From Epilithonimonas bovis DSM 19482 (GTDB lineage: Bacteria; Bacteroidota; Bacteroidia; Flavobacteriales; Weeksellaceae), in the NCBI RefSeq assembly GCF_900108115.1, contig NZ_FTPU01000032.1:1-34177 (forward strand): a DNA stretch of 34,177 bases. Reading direction: 5' to 3'. Under the pieces are notes generated by a model, which was given only the letters and a program-made list of their open reading frames with translations, was not told where the DNA came from and ran no database searches. The position numbers and the translations under genes are program-made. Shown one piece after another: positions 8,095 through 16,388 of the stretch. Each line of letters starts with the position of its first letter. Within the stretch, counting starts at the first letter, position 1.

Positions 8095-8927
8095 ATGATC
8101 GACATTTTATATTCTACATAGCAGCCCATCATCAGTGATATTTTGCGTCTGTTGGAGATTCTTATTCTTTGATTAATAATCTTACAGGCAGATGTTTTTC
8201 TTATTTTATTGAATAGTGAAACGTAGTAGCGGTACGCCAGGTAAACACCGAACCGAGATGTTCTTGGCAACATTTTGATCCCTTCCAGCGCAATTTGAAA
8301 CTCGTTGTGGATGTCTTGCTCAATCTCGCATTTTACCTTCTGGTCAAAATCTCTGATGTCAACATCGGGGAAATAAGTGCGGCCCAATGTATAGTAGTCA
8401 TCCTTCATATCCCTCAAAAAATTCACTTTCTGGAAAGCTGAACCCAACACCATGGCATAAGGTTTTAGCTTTTCGAATTCAGCCTTGTTACCGTCTACAA
8501 AAACATGCAGACACATAAGGCCTACCACCTCTGCCGATCCCAGGATATATTCTTTGTAAAGCTCAGAATTGTAGTCCACTTTATGCAGATCCATCTCCAT
8601 ACTTTTTAAAAACTGGGTAATGAGGTTGTGGTCAATCTGATACTGATGGACGGTTTCCTGAAAAGACTGTAGGATCGGATTGAGGGATATCTTTTCTTCC
8701 AACGCTTCCGACGTCTCTTCCCGAAACCTGGAAAGGAGTTTTTGCTTATCATAACCATGAAAACTGTCTACAATTTCGTCGGCAAGCCTTACGTAACCGT
8801 AGATGGCGTAGATAGGATTCCTGATTTTGGGTGACAGTGCCAGAATCCCGAGCGAGAAACTGGTGCTGTACTGTTGGGTGGTGGCTTTGCTCACTTTGTA
8901 TGAGAGTTCATCAAATAATTTTTTCAT
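8091..8927 (-). CDS. crtB: Phytoene synthase
   Basis: Squalene/phytoene synthase family, 278 residues. It condenses two geranylgeranyl-PP molecules to phytoene, the committed carotenoid step. The two Asp-rich Mg-diphosphate sites are seen: DEIVD (D50-D54) and NFLRDMKDDYYTLGRTYFP near residue 175. The GSAEVVGLMCL motif lies between them. The GGPP synthase gene is not in this window. A 70-bp gap separates it from crtI, the only sizeable gap in the operon. Confidence 0.93.
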   Translation of the reverse strand: MKKLFDELSYKVSKATTQQYSTSFSLGILALSPKIRNPIYAIYGYVRLADEIVDSFHGYDKQKLLSRFREETSEALEEKISLNPILQSFQETVHQYQIDHNLITQFLKSMEMDLHKVDYNSELYKEYILGSAEVVGLMCLHVFVDGNKAEFEKLKPYAMVLGSAFQKVNFLRDMKDDYYTLGRTYFPDVDIRDFDQKVKCEIEQDIHNEFQIALEGIKMLPRTSRFGVYLAYRYYVSLFNKIRKTSACKIINQRIRISNRRKISLMMGCYVEYKMSII

Positions 8928-8943
8928 ATCCTAATATATTTTG

Positions 8944-8982
8944 AATGTCTTAAAACCTTTTTTGGTTGTTACCATTAATGGT
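8944..8982. promoter_or_regulatory. crtI-crtB gap with palindromes
   Basis: The 70-bp gap holds a perfect 12-bp palindrome ACCATTAATGGT (8971-8982), a small AACC-T6-GGTT inverted repeat, and TCTTAAAACCT (8948-8958), which also occurs upstream of the TPR gene at 11238-11248. It may be a binding site or an internal promoter. No -7 box is seen. Confidence 0.3.
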
Positions 8983-8997
8983 CTTATTATCCAGTAT

Positions 8998-10464
8998 TTA
9001 AAGTTTTTCGACCTCAGCTGCAGCAATTTTACCCGAAATCAGTGATGGTGGCACGCCAGGCCCGGGAACGGTTAATTGTCCTGTATACAAAAGGTTATTA
9101 AGCTTCTTGTTTTTTATTGATGGCTTTAGGACTGCGGTTTGGGACAGCGTGTTTGCCAGTCCGTAGGCATTACCTTCATAAGCATTATAATCTCGGATAA
9201 AATCATCAATGCAATAACTTCTTTGATACTCAATCTTAGACCGCAAATCTTTAATTCCGGTATGTTTTTCTATTCGGCTTATCATCTCGAGAAAGTATTT
9301 TTCCCGCATTTCTTCAGAATCTGATATTCCTGTGGCGATGGGCATCAGCAAAAAAAGGTTCTCACAATTCTCAGGTGCTGTAGAAGGATCAGTTTTAGAA
9401 GGGCAGCAGAGATAGAACAATGGTTTTGTTGGCCATTTTTTGTCTTCATAGATCTCTGAAGTATGCAGGCTGAGATCATTTTCAAAAAAAAGTGTATGAT
9501 GGTTAAGTCCCGGGATTTTTTGACTGACACCGAGATAGAAGATTAGGCAGGAGGGCGCAAAGGTTTTCTTTTTCCAATATTTTTCGTTGTAATTTCTTTG
9601 GTTTTCCTGAAGCAGATCTTGCTCTGTGTGATGGTAATCAGAAGAGGCTATGATAGTGTCAAATGTCAGCAACTCACCATTTACCAAGATCCCGGTTGCT
9701 TCTTTTTTTTCTGCAGTTATCTGTCCCACCGGAGCATTGAAGTGGATTTTTACGCCAAGATCTTTTGCTATCTCAGCCATAGCATTAATCACTTTTGCAA
9801 AGCCTCCCATAGGGTACCATGTACCTAATTTGTAGCCTCCATAGTTCATCAGGCTGTAAAGAGCTGGGATATCTTTGGGTGCGGCACCAAGGAAAATTAC
9901 AGGAAATTCCATCAAGGTAATCAGCTTGGGATGTGAGAAATATTGTCTTACAAACTGATGAAAATTGGATAATAAGTCCAGCCTCAATGCGCTTTTTGCA
10001 ATCTTTGGAGAAACAAATTCCAGCCAGGAGTGACATGGTTTGGTGACAAACTCCCTCATACCAATTTCATATTTATATTGTGCATCCTTCATAAAGTCAT
10101 CCAGTCTGTTACCTGCGCCACGCTCCAGATCTTCGAAAAGTTGCTTCATCTCCTCATAATTTTCCGGAACAGAAAGATTAGAATCAGAAAACACCATCTC
10201 AAACTGAGGATTGAGAGGGACCAGTTGATAATAATCGGATGTTTGTTTGCCAAAATCGGCGAAAAAACCCTCAATAATATCCGGCATCCAATACCAGCTT
10301 GGTCCCATGTCAAAAGTATATCCATGCGAAGAAAAACTTCTGGCACGGCCGCCAATGCTGCTGTTTTTTTCAAAGATATGCACCTCGTGGCCTGCCTTCG
10401 CACAATATGCTGCCGCTGACAGACCTGAAAATCCCGATCCTATAACTGCAATTTTTTTTTTCAT
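8998..10464 (-). CDS. crtI: Phytoene desaturase
   Basis: FAD-dependent desaturase of the CrtI family, 488 residues, converting phytoene to lycopene. The N-terminal Rossmann motif is GSGFSG (G9, G11, G14) followed by HIFEKNSSIGGRARSF. The C-terminal family motif LLYTGQLTVPGPGVPPSLIS is complete, including the GVPP core. Length is normal. It starts 1 bp after the marR stop. By family, the four-step product lycopene is expected because the downstream cyclase uses lycopene, but the number of desaturations cannot be read from sequence. Confidence 0.94.
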   Translation of the reverse strand: MKKKIAVIGSGFSGLSAAAYCAKAGHEVHIFEKNSSIGGRARSFSSHGYTFDMGPSWYWMPDIIEGFFADFGKQTSDYYQLVPLNPQFEMVFSDSNLSVPENYEEMKQLFEDLERGAGNRLDDFMKDAQYKYEIGMREFVTKPCHSWLEFVSPKIAKSALRLDLLSNFHQFVRQYFSHPKLITLMEFPVIFLGAAPKDIPALYSLMNYGGYKLGTWYPMGGFAKVINAMAEIAKDLGVKIHFNAPVGQITAEKKEATGILVNGELLTFDTIIASSDYHHTEQDLLQENQRNYNEKYWKKKTFAPSCLIFYLGVSQKIPGLNHHTLFFENDLSLHTSEIYEDKKWPTKPLFYLCCPSKTDPSTAPENCENLFLLMPIATGISDSEEMREKYFLEMISRIEKHTGIKDLRSKIEYQRSYCIDDFIRDYNAYEGNAYGLANTLSQTAVLKPSIKNKKLNNLLYTGQLTVPGPGVPPSLISGKIAAAEVEKL

Positions 10465-10465
10465 A

Positions 10466-11143
10466 TTAAGTATTGATAATGGGATAGTCTTTTACTACAG
10501 TGTCCAGAAGCTGGCTCGGATTTATATTTTTGGAAAAAATAGGACGGTGAAAGTGATCCAGCTTATCAAGTAATTTCACCAGGGACAACTTTTCAGAATA
10601 GCTGAGGTCGCCTGTAACTATTTTAGTCGCCGTGCGAATCTTATCCATTTGCTGGTCCAGCGCAGAAAGACCCTCCGCAGTAATTTCGAGAATTTTGGTT
10701 CGCTTGTCATCATCAGAATCTACCTGTCTTACCCAACCATGCTTTATAAGTCTGTTGATAATGAGAATACCTGTCGGCTTTTCCTGTACATTCTTTTTAA
10801 TAAGCTGCATTTTAGTCATTTTACCAAAGGCTTTCAGATTGATAAGATAGATAAAATCTTCCTGAGTACTGAAATCAGAGTCTGTGATGGCCGACTTAGA
10901 ATAAGTTTTAGCATAGCGATTAAGATGTACGAGAAGTGTGCTCAAGGCACTTTCTACAGAACGGCCTTCCTCCTTTCCTTCCCACACAGGTTCATCAACA
11001 GCAGTATGCCTCCTGATATCTTCCTGATCATATATCCACGTTCTAAATCCAGAGATATCATTGCTGTACAAGCCATGATTCTCCAGACTGAATTTTTCCA
11101 AAAGATCAATTGTATCTTTGATAATTTCAGAATTCATTAACAT
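10466..11143 (-). CDS. MarR-family transcriptional regulator
   Basis: First gene of the carotenoid operon, 225 residues. The winged helix-turn-helix lies at about residues 95-165: MTKMQLIKKNVQEKPTGILI, then NRLIKHGWVRQVDSDDDKRT, the typical MarR recognition helix and wing ending in the D-D-K-R turn. Longer N- and C-terminal helices would form the dimer interface, and the protein is larger than the usual 140-180 residues. An ATG two codons in is an alternative start. Being upstream of and in the same unit as crtI, it probably controls its own operon; the ligand is unknown. Confidence 0.85.
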   Translation of the reverse strand: MLMNSEIIKDTIDLLEKFSLENHGLYSNDISGFRTWIYDQEDIRRHTAVDEPVWEGKEEGRSVESALSTLLVHLNRYAKTYSKSAITDSDFSTQEDFIYLINLKAFGKMTKMQLIKKNVQEKPTGILIINRLIKHGWVRQVDSDDDKRTKILEITAEGLSALDQQMDKIRTATKIVTGDLSYSEKLSLVKLLDKLDHFHRPIFSKNINPSQLLDTVVKDYPIINT

Positions 11144-11154
11144 TAATTTATAAT

Positions 11155-11191
11155 TATACTTTTAGGTTAAAAATAAGTATATAAATATACC
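11155..11191 (-). promoter_or_regulatory. Inverted repeats upstream of marR (operator candidate)
   Basis: Two nested symmetric patterns occur just upstream of marR. TATACTT (11155-11161) and AAGTATA (11175-11181) are perfect 7-bp arms. GTATAT-AA-ATATAC (11177-11190) is a perfect 6-bp inverted repeat. On the minus strand a near-match to the -7 box, CATATTTG, lies just upstream, so the repeats would overlap the transcription start, as expected for an autorepressor site. Confidence 0.4.
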
Positions 11192-11237
11192 TATCAAATA
11201 TGAGACCAACAAATATTTAAACACTTGTTTTAAATTT

Positions 11238-11275
11238 TCTTAAAACCTGCTTACAATGTCTTAAAATAGTCTTAA
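11238..11275 (+). promoter_or_regulatory. Three helically phased TCTTAA motifs
   Basis: TCTTAA occurs starting at 11238, 11259 and 11270, spaced 21 and 11 bp, so all face the same side of the helix. This lies in the 218-bp region between the divergent marR and TPR genes. It could be a regulator array or a chance event in AT-rich DNA. Confidence 0.3.
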
Positions 11276-11361
11276 TAGTATTAATGTTTAAAAATATTTT
11301 AAATTATTGGAATCGGAATTGATTTATGGTTGACAACTTAACAACTTAAAATAGAAAGGTT

Positions 11362-11904
11362 ATGAAAACGGATTTAAAGATTAAAAGTTTATTATTAGGT
11401 GTTACATTTTTAACCGTAGGTTATGTTAGCGCTCAAACAGAACACACAACAGCCACTCAACAGGTGCAGACTGCCCAGTCATCTTCGCCGGAGATAGAAG
11501 CACTACAGAAACAGATTGCTGCAAAGCCTGATGATACACAGGCGTTGGTTGGGTTGGCAACAGCATATCAAAATGCAGGCGATTATGCATCAGCCATCAC
11601 AACTTGGAATAAAATTACTGCGCTTATCCCGGATTGGGCTCCAGCCTACTATAGTATTGGTTATGCTAACCAGTCTGCTAAAAACACAGATGCTGCAAAA
11701 AGTGCGTACGAACAATATATTGCCAAAGTAAAACCTGCTGAAGTAGAAGCTAATAAGCAAAATTTAGCATATGCTTATTTCTTCATTGCTTTTATGGATA
11801 AAGATTCTAATCCTGAAAAGGCCAAACAATACATCGCAAAATCATTGCAGTATGACAACTCCAATCAAGATGCATTAACGCTTAGTAAAAGTTTGATGAA
11901 CTAG
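11362..11904 (+). CDS. Exported TPR-repeat protein
   Basis: A 180-residue protein with a signal peptide (LLLGVTFLTVGYVSAQ) and two to three tetratricopeptide repeats. The clearest are ALVGLATAYQNAGDYASAIT and AYYSIGYANQSAKNTDAAKS, followed by a third helix pair near the C terminus (YFFIAFMDKDSNPEKAKQYI). It has the usual TPR spacing of small/large residues A8, G/Y11, A20 and A27. TPRs are protein-binding scaffolds, and the partner is not evident. It is a single-gene unit, divergent from marR and ended by a strong terminator. Confidence 0.8.
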   Translation: MKTDLKIKSLLLGVTFLTVGYVSAQTEHTTATQQVQTAQSSSPEIEALQKQIAAKPDDTQALVGLATAYQNAGDYASAITTWNKITALIPDWAPAYYSIGYANQSAKNTDAAKSAYEQYIAKVKPAEVEANKQNLAYAYFFIAFMDKDSNPEKAKQYIAKSLQYDNSNQDALTLSKSLMN

Positions 11905-11924
11905 CTCAGAATAATGCTATAAAT

Positions 11925-11957
11925 AAAAAGCCGGAAGAATTTTCTTCCGGCTTTTTT
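11925..11957. terminator. Bidirectional terminator between convergent genes
   Basis: AAAAAGCCGGAAGAA (11925-11939) pairs perfectly with its complement at 11942-11956, with T-runs on both sides. It separates the TPR gene from the convergent DUF5686 gene and can serve both. Confidence 0.92.
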
Positions 11958-11969
11958 AATAGTATATTT

Positions 11970-14273
11970 TTAGAAATTCATCTGGAAACCAAACTGAATA
12001 CCAAATTTTCTGATCTCTGTATTGGTTGTATTGTGGTTCAGATAATTACCCCGCCAGTTGAAGTCGATCCGGAGAAGCCGGAAATTTCCCCAACCAATAT
12101 TTTCAATCCCAAAACCATATTCGTAATAGGGTTTGTCCGGAGCGCTTAATCTGATACTGCCGGCATTCATATCAATCGTTTCCTGCTTAAGGCTGCCTAT
12201 TCCGGAGCGGAAAAAAGCCACTTCCCGTAACTTTAATTTTTTGATAAGAGGGATTTGTGACAAAATTTTCCCGTTAAAGTGATGTTCCAGAAACATAACG
12301 GCATAGGAATCTGCTGTAAATTCGTAGTAATTCATCAGCGAAAATACACCGCGCTGTAAACCATACGACTGGTTGGCGGGCAGTACATTCTGTAAGGCCA
12401 GCGGCAGCGCATCAAAGTTTTTGCCCACTTCTACATTGGCAAAAAGCCTTCCCCAGTTGCCCAATATAACCGGCTGGTAATAATAGAACTGCAGTTTGTT
12501 ATAATTAAAGTCAGAATCAAAAACACCGGCAACCCCTTTTGTATATTTTAGGATAAAAGTGGGGTTGTTGGCAAGCGCAGTCAACTCATAGCGGTCTACA
12601 CCATAAGTAGAAAACTTGATACCCGGCCTGGCAATCAGTGTGGCAGTAATCCTGGTATCATTCAGGTCAGTTCGCAGCAGGCCCTGCCTGTAATAATTGA
12701 GATTAAACTGATTGGTATCGGCGGACTTGATATTCTGTTGTGTAGCATCCAGCTTAATCTGGAAATTCTTCCACGGCTCTATACTTGTGAAGACATTAAA
12801 CTGGTTAACAGAACTCATAGAAGTAGTTTCTCCACTGTTGAGGACTGATGAAGAAGCAAAAGAGCGCGTCATAATACCTTCGTCTGTAGTCAGTTGCACG
12901 CCCAGCTGCAGGACATCCTTTCTGGTACCGGCCCCAATGGTAAAACGGTTGGTTTTGTTGAACATGTATTTGGCTTCTGCACCATATTTCCATTTTTGAT
13001 CTTTGAAACCATAAGCCGTGTAGCCCTGTATGCGCCACATGTCATTCTTGCTGAAGTAGGTTCTTGCTCCTGCCCGCAATCTGAACCCTTCGATATCATT
13101 ATAGCCCACTGTCTGAAAGATATTACCGATATCAATGCCGCTGTGCCCTGCAGGGATATATCCTGAATTAAAAATCTCAATGATTTTTATAATCCTTTTA
13201 TATTTTGGATTGTCCTCCAGCTCATCATACATTTTGTAGATATTCTGTTCACTTTCGGAGAGGGCTTCAGTTCTGTTGGCCTGCCAAAAACGCTCGTCTT
13301 TATCTATAATATTATCCTCGGGGATCACAATCTTGTTGAGGAAACTGTCATCCAGCCCCAGATCAAATTTGTATTCAGAATAGTCGGCTGTACGTTTGGC
13401 AATAACATTCTTGGCGCCGTCTTTATCATTAAGTGTCAGCGCAAGTGTTGTTTCGTTTCTGATAGGGATAAAGGTTGAGTCATCGGGATTGTCAAACTCC
13501 AGGTCAGTCGCAATGTTTTTTACAAAATTAATATTGATGTTTTTGTTGGTCTGCATCTCCACCTTCATCACATTGTATTTGTCTTTGGAGATATAAAGCC
13601 GGCCTTTGAGAGCGAGTGCATCGGGGTTTTTGGGAGTGAAGCGGATTTCGTAACTCGGTACGGTGTTGATCTCTATGGTATCAGTAATATTGTAGTCAAA
13701 AACGGCAAAACCTTCTTTAGAAACAGGGCTTGTAAAACCAATATTAAGATAATTAATTGTATTATCATAGATATTGATATCCTTGTACATGTTCTGGATT
13801 GTCCTGGCAACAATCTGATTGTTCTTGAGCCCCGAGTTTCTGATGGCGATCAGGTCTCTGCGTTCTTTTTTAGGATCATTTTTACCGTAGATCTGAGAAA
13901 TACTCTCTGTTATAAAAAGCGGAAGGACAGAACGCCCTGCAATTTGCGAAGTATCATTGTATTTGAAAATAATAGAATCAAGGCCTCTGAAAATTCTCTT
14001 TTTTGTAAAGGCACTGTCTATATTATCCAGTCGGAAATCTATCTTCTCATAGGATTTGTACTGATAATCTTTATGCAACAGAAGCCCATTGGACTTCTTT
14101 TTTTTCCATACCTCCTGCATAATGGCGTACGCAGGGTTTTCTTTTTTGTTCTTATATTTCTTGACAGCTTTGATGGTCACATTTTCAATTTCATTTTCCT
14201 GATCTGCCTGTGAAAAGGCAAGGCCGGAAATCAAAATCAAAAAAAAAGAAAACGTAAATTTTTTACCACACAT
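11970..14273 (-). CDS. DUF5686 family outer-membrane-type protein
   Basis: A protein of about 767 residues. The signal peptide is MCGKKFTFSFFLILISGLAF; I prefer this ATG (14273), though an ATG five codons upstream (14288) is also open. The mature start, ENPAYAIMQEVWKKKKSNGL then YQYKSYEKIDF, matches the DUF5686 family of Bacteroidota. A beta-rich middle and a long C-terminal half of alternating hydrophobic strands end in FGIQFGFQMNF, with a terminal Phe typical of outer-membrane beta-barrels. Many relatives carry an N-terminal carboxypeptidase-regulatory-like domain, and this one lacks it. The role is unknown. Expression is probably single-gene. Confidence 0.75.
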   Translation of the reverse strand: MCGKKFTFSFFLILISGLAFSQADQENEIENVTIKAVKKYKNKKENPAYAIMQEVWKKKKSNGLLLHKDYQYKSYEKIDFRLDNIDSAFTKKRIFRGLDSIIFKYNDTSQIAGRSVLPLFITESISQIYGKNDPKKERRDLIAIRNSGLKNNQIVARTIQNMYKDINIYDNTINYLNIGFTSPVSKEGFAVFDYNITDTIEINTVPSYEIRFTPKNPDALALKGRLYISKDKYNVMKVEMQTNKNININFVKNIATDLEFDNPDDSTFIPIRNETTLALTLNDKDGAKNVIAKRTADYSEYKFDLGLDDSFLNKIVIPEDNIIDKDERFWQANRTEALSESEQNIYKMYDELEDNPKYKRIIKIIEIFNSGYIPAGHSGIDIGNIFQTVGYNDIEGFRLRAGARTYFSKNDMWRIQGYTAYGFKDQKWKYGAEAKYMFNKTNRFTIGAGTRKDVLQLGVQLTTDEGIMTRSFASSSVLNSGETTSMSSVNQFNVFTSIEPWKNFQIKLDATQQNIKSADTNQFNLNYYRQGLLRTDLNDTRITATLIARPGIKFSTYGVDRYELTALANNPTFILKYTKGVAGVFDSDFNYNKLQFYYYQPVILGNWGRLFANVEVGKNFDALPLALQNVLPANQSYGLQRGVFSLMNYYEFTADSYAVMFLEHHFNGKILSQIPLIKKLKLREVAFFRSGIGSLKQETIDMNAGSIRLSAPDKPYYEYGFGIENIGWGNFRLLRIDFNWRGNYLNHNTTNTEIRKFGIQFGFQMNF

Positions 14274-14338
14274 TGATTCTACAGACATTACAACTTATTA
14301 AACTTTTATTTTGATATAATATTATTTCCGAAGCAGAA

Positions 14339-15454
14339 TTATTTACCTTTTTCAAAAAAAATGACATTTACAGGGCTGCACACGGGGATAGAATGGTTGG
14401 TTTTACTCAATAACCCAGTTTCCTGATCTCTGGTGAATATATTGATCCTGTTGGTATCCTGATTGGCAATCAGTACCAGTCTGTCATTAGGGCTAATGGC
14501 AAAATTACGCGGGTTTCTTCCGGTCGTTTTGATCTGTTGTATTTTTTTGACACGTCCGTCTTTCAGGATCTCAAAAGCTGTAATGTCATCTGCATCATCG
14601 CGGTTGGTTACATAGAGGAATTTTTCGTTAGCAGAAAGATGGATATCCGCAGCACGAAAGTTAAAGCGCACTTTTCGGGAAAGCAGCGTTTCCTCCTGCA
14701 AAAGCTTAAGCTTGCCGTTTTCAAAACTTAAGACAGAAAGATCACCGCTCAATTCCTGAACCAGGTAAGCTAACTTTCCATCTTTTGAAAATGCCAGATG
14801 GCGCGGGCCGGAACCCTTCTTGGTATCTAATTCCGAAACTTTCTCCAGAACCGGGCTGCCATCTTTATGATAGCGGAAGACGTACAGTTTATCCAATCCA
14901 AGATCTGTTGCAATCACATATTGCTGATCGGGTGAAAACTGCACCTGATGGATATGGGATTTTTCCTGTCTTTTGCTGTTGAAACCTGTACCTTCAAACT
15001 TGATATTTTGCACGATATCGGAGAGTTTGCCATCCGGGTTATATTTAAAAACGTTGATACTGCCACCGGAGTAATTGGCGACAATGATGTAATTATCATC
15101 AGAAATCAGAAAACACGGATCCTCGCCCTGTGTTTTTTTCTCGTCTTTTTTTATCAGATTCCCGCTTTTTTCATCAATGGCAAAGGATGTAATGGCACTT
15201 TGATCACCATTCTCATTCACAGAAAATAAATGCCGCTTATCCGGGCTAAGGCTTATAAAACTTGGGTTGACAATATTGTCTGTATGGTAGCTGAGATGGT
15301 ACCGATAGCTTGCCTCATCAAAATTATAAATATAAATGCCGCCACTGCTGCATTGTTCGCTGTTGGTATAGGTTCCTACAATAATTTGTTGTTGAGCGGA
15401 CAGTTGACTTGCCATAGAGAAGCTTAAGAATATGAGAGAATATAAATTTTTCAT
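14339..15454 (-). CDS. Lactonase-family seven-bladed propeller, exported
   Basis: A 371-residue protein of the 'lactonase, 7-bladed beta-propeller' family (relatives of 6-phosphogluconolactonase Pgl/YbhE). A signal peptide (SLIFLSFSMASQLSAQ) puts it outside the cytoplasm. Repeated blade motifs are visible: FISLSPDKRHLFSVNENGD, HQVQFSPDQQYVIATDLG, GPRHLAFSKDGKLAYLVQEL, ADIHLSANEKFLYVTNRDD, and NPRNFAISPNDRLVLIANQD. The opening IVGTYTNSEQCSSGGIYIY is the family's typical start. Because it is exported, it is unlikely to be the cytosolic pentose-phosphate enzyme; its substrate is unknown. Confidence 0.88.
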   Translation of the reverse strand: MKNLYSLIFLSFSMASQLSAQQQIIVGTYTNSEQCSSGGIYIYNFDEASYRYHLSYHTDNIVNPSFISLSPDKRHLFSVNENGDQSAITSFAIDEKSGNLIKKDEKKTQGEDPCFLISDDNYIIVANYSGGSINVFKYNPDGKLSDIVQNIKFEGTGFNSKRQEKSHIHQVQFSPDQQYVIATDLGLDKLYVFRYHKDGSPVLEKVSELDTKKGSGPRHLAFSKDGKLAYLVQELSGDLSVLSFENGKLKLLQEETLLSRKVRFNFRAADIHLSANEKFLYVTNRDDADDITAFEILKDGRVKKIQQIKTTGRNPRNFAISPNDRLVLIANQDTNRINIFTRDQETGLLSKTNHSIPVCSPVNVIFFEKGK

Positions 15455-15463
15455 CCCTTGGGA

Positions 15464-15493
15464 ATTGTGGTTTTATGCAATTAAAACCACAAT
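15464..15493. promoter_or_regulatory. 12-bp inverted repeat at the lactonase start
   Basis: ATTGTGGTTTTA (15464-15475) is perfectly complementary to 15482-15493, with a 6-nt centre, and ends 10 bp from the start codon. On the minus strand a weak promoter (TTG, 18 bp, TAATATTG at 15497-15490) overlaps the upstream arm. It fits either an operator or a 5'-leader hairpin. Confidence 0.5.
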
Positions 15494-15688
15494 ATTAGGA
15501 TAATAAAAATTAAGCCAAAAAGTTTTTTATGCCTATTAATTAAAAACTTAATCATAAAATTATTACGTTTTGCATAATACCAGTCAGGATTTTCCTCGTC
15601 AAATTAAGGTTTAAAAAAAATAACGGTGCTGTTTTTTAGTTAAAAGGACTTTACCTGTTTCTTGGCATCTCATATCTTTCATAAATCT

Positions 15689-15696
15689 TATATTTG
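15689..15696 (+). promoter_or_regulatory. -7 box of the response-regulator operon
   Basis: TATATTTG is a perfect TAnnTTTG match, with TTG at 15662-15664 as a possible -33 element (24-bp spacer). It lies 17 bp before the ATG. Confidence 0.55.
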
Positions 15697-15713
15697 CTAA
15701 AATACTCAGTTTT

Positions 15714-16388
15714 ATGGATGTGCTGCTTGTGGAAGATGATAGCAGAATCAGTGATTTTTTGTTAAAAGGCCTGGAAGAAGCTGGCTACACCATTAGCCTG
15801 GCAAAAAGTGGGGAAGAGGCAAGATCCTTGCTTGCCGATTTTACTTTTGATATCATCCTGATGGATATTATGTTACCCGGGATTGACGGTGCCCAGCTTA
15901 CCCAACTGATACGTTACAGGAATAATTCTACGCCAATACTGGTTATCAGTGCTCTGAATAGTGTGGATGATAAGGTGAAACTGCTGGATATGGGTGCGGA
16001 TGATTATTTGCCCAAACCTTTCCATTTCGGGGAATTGCTATCCAGGATTCGGGCTTTGATACGCAGAAGTGGCGGCCTAATCCGCCAGGATGATGATCAA
16101 CTGAGTTTTGGCAGCATAACGGTTGACACCAGCCTATACCAGGTACAGCAAAACGGAAAAGATATTGTGCTTTCGCCGACTGAGTACAAATTGCTGGTTT
16201 ACCTCCTCAAGAATAAGAACAAAGTGCTGAGCCGTTCCCAGATCCTCAGTTCCGTCTGGGGAATCAATTTTGACAGCAATACCAATGTGGTGGATGTATA
16301 CATCTCTTACCTGCGGAATAAGCTGGATGAGTCGGGGGATCAAGTGATTCACACCATCAAGGGCGTGGGTTACTTAATAAAAGATTAG
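15714..16388 (+). CDS. OmpR/PhoB-type response regulator
   Basis: Two-domain regulator of 224 residues. The receiver carries acidic pocket D8/D9, phospho-acceptor D51 (ILMDIMLPG), S79 and K101 (YLPKPF), all intact. From about residue 128 it has a winged-helix output domain with LSPTEYKLLVYLLKNKNKVL, then SRSQILSSVWG and VDVYISYLRNKLD, the classical OmpR-family recognition region. The kinase gene starts at the next base after the stop. The location before tolC and an RND adaptor suggests a CusR-like regulator of metal or toxic-compound efflux. The direct-repeat array at 17751-17816 is its best candidate binding site. Confidence 0.93.
   Translation: MDVLLVEDDSRISDFLLKGLEEAGYTISLAKSGEEARSLLADFTFDIILMDIMLPGIDGAQLTQLIRYRNNSTPILVISALNSVDDKVKLLDMGADDYLPKPFHFGELLSRIRALIRRSGGLIRQDDDQLSFGSITVDTSLYQVQQNGKDIVLSPTEYKLLVYLLKNKNKVLSRSQILSSVWGINFDSNTNVVDVYISYLRNKLDESGDQVIHTIKGVGYLIKD

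Noticed and set aside
9139-10573. Forward open frames across crtI and marR
   Set aside because: Antisense shadows of genes with strong family motifs.
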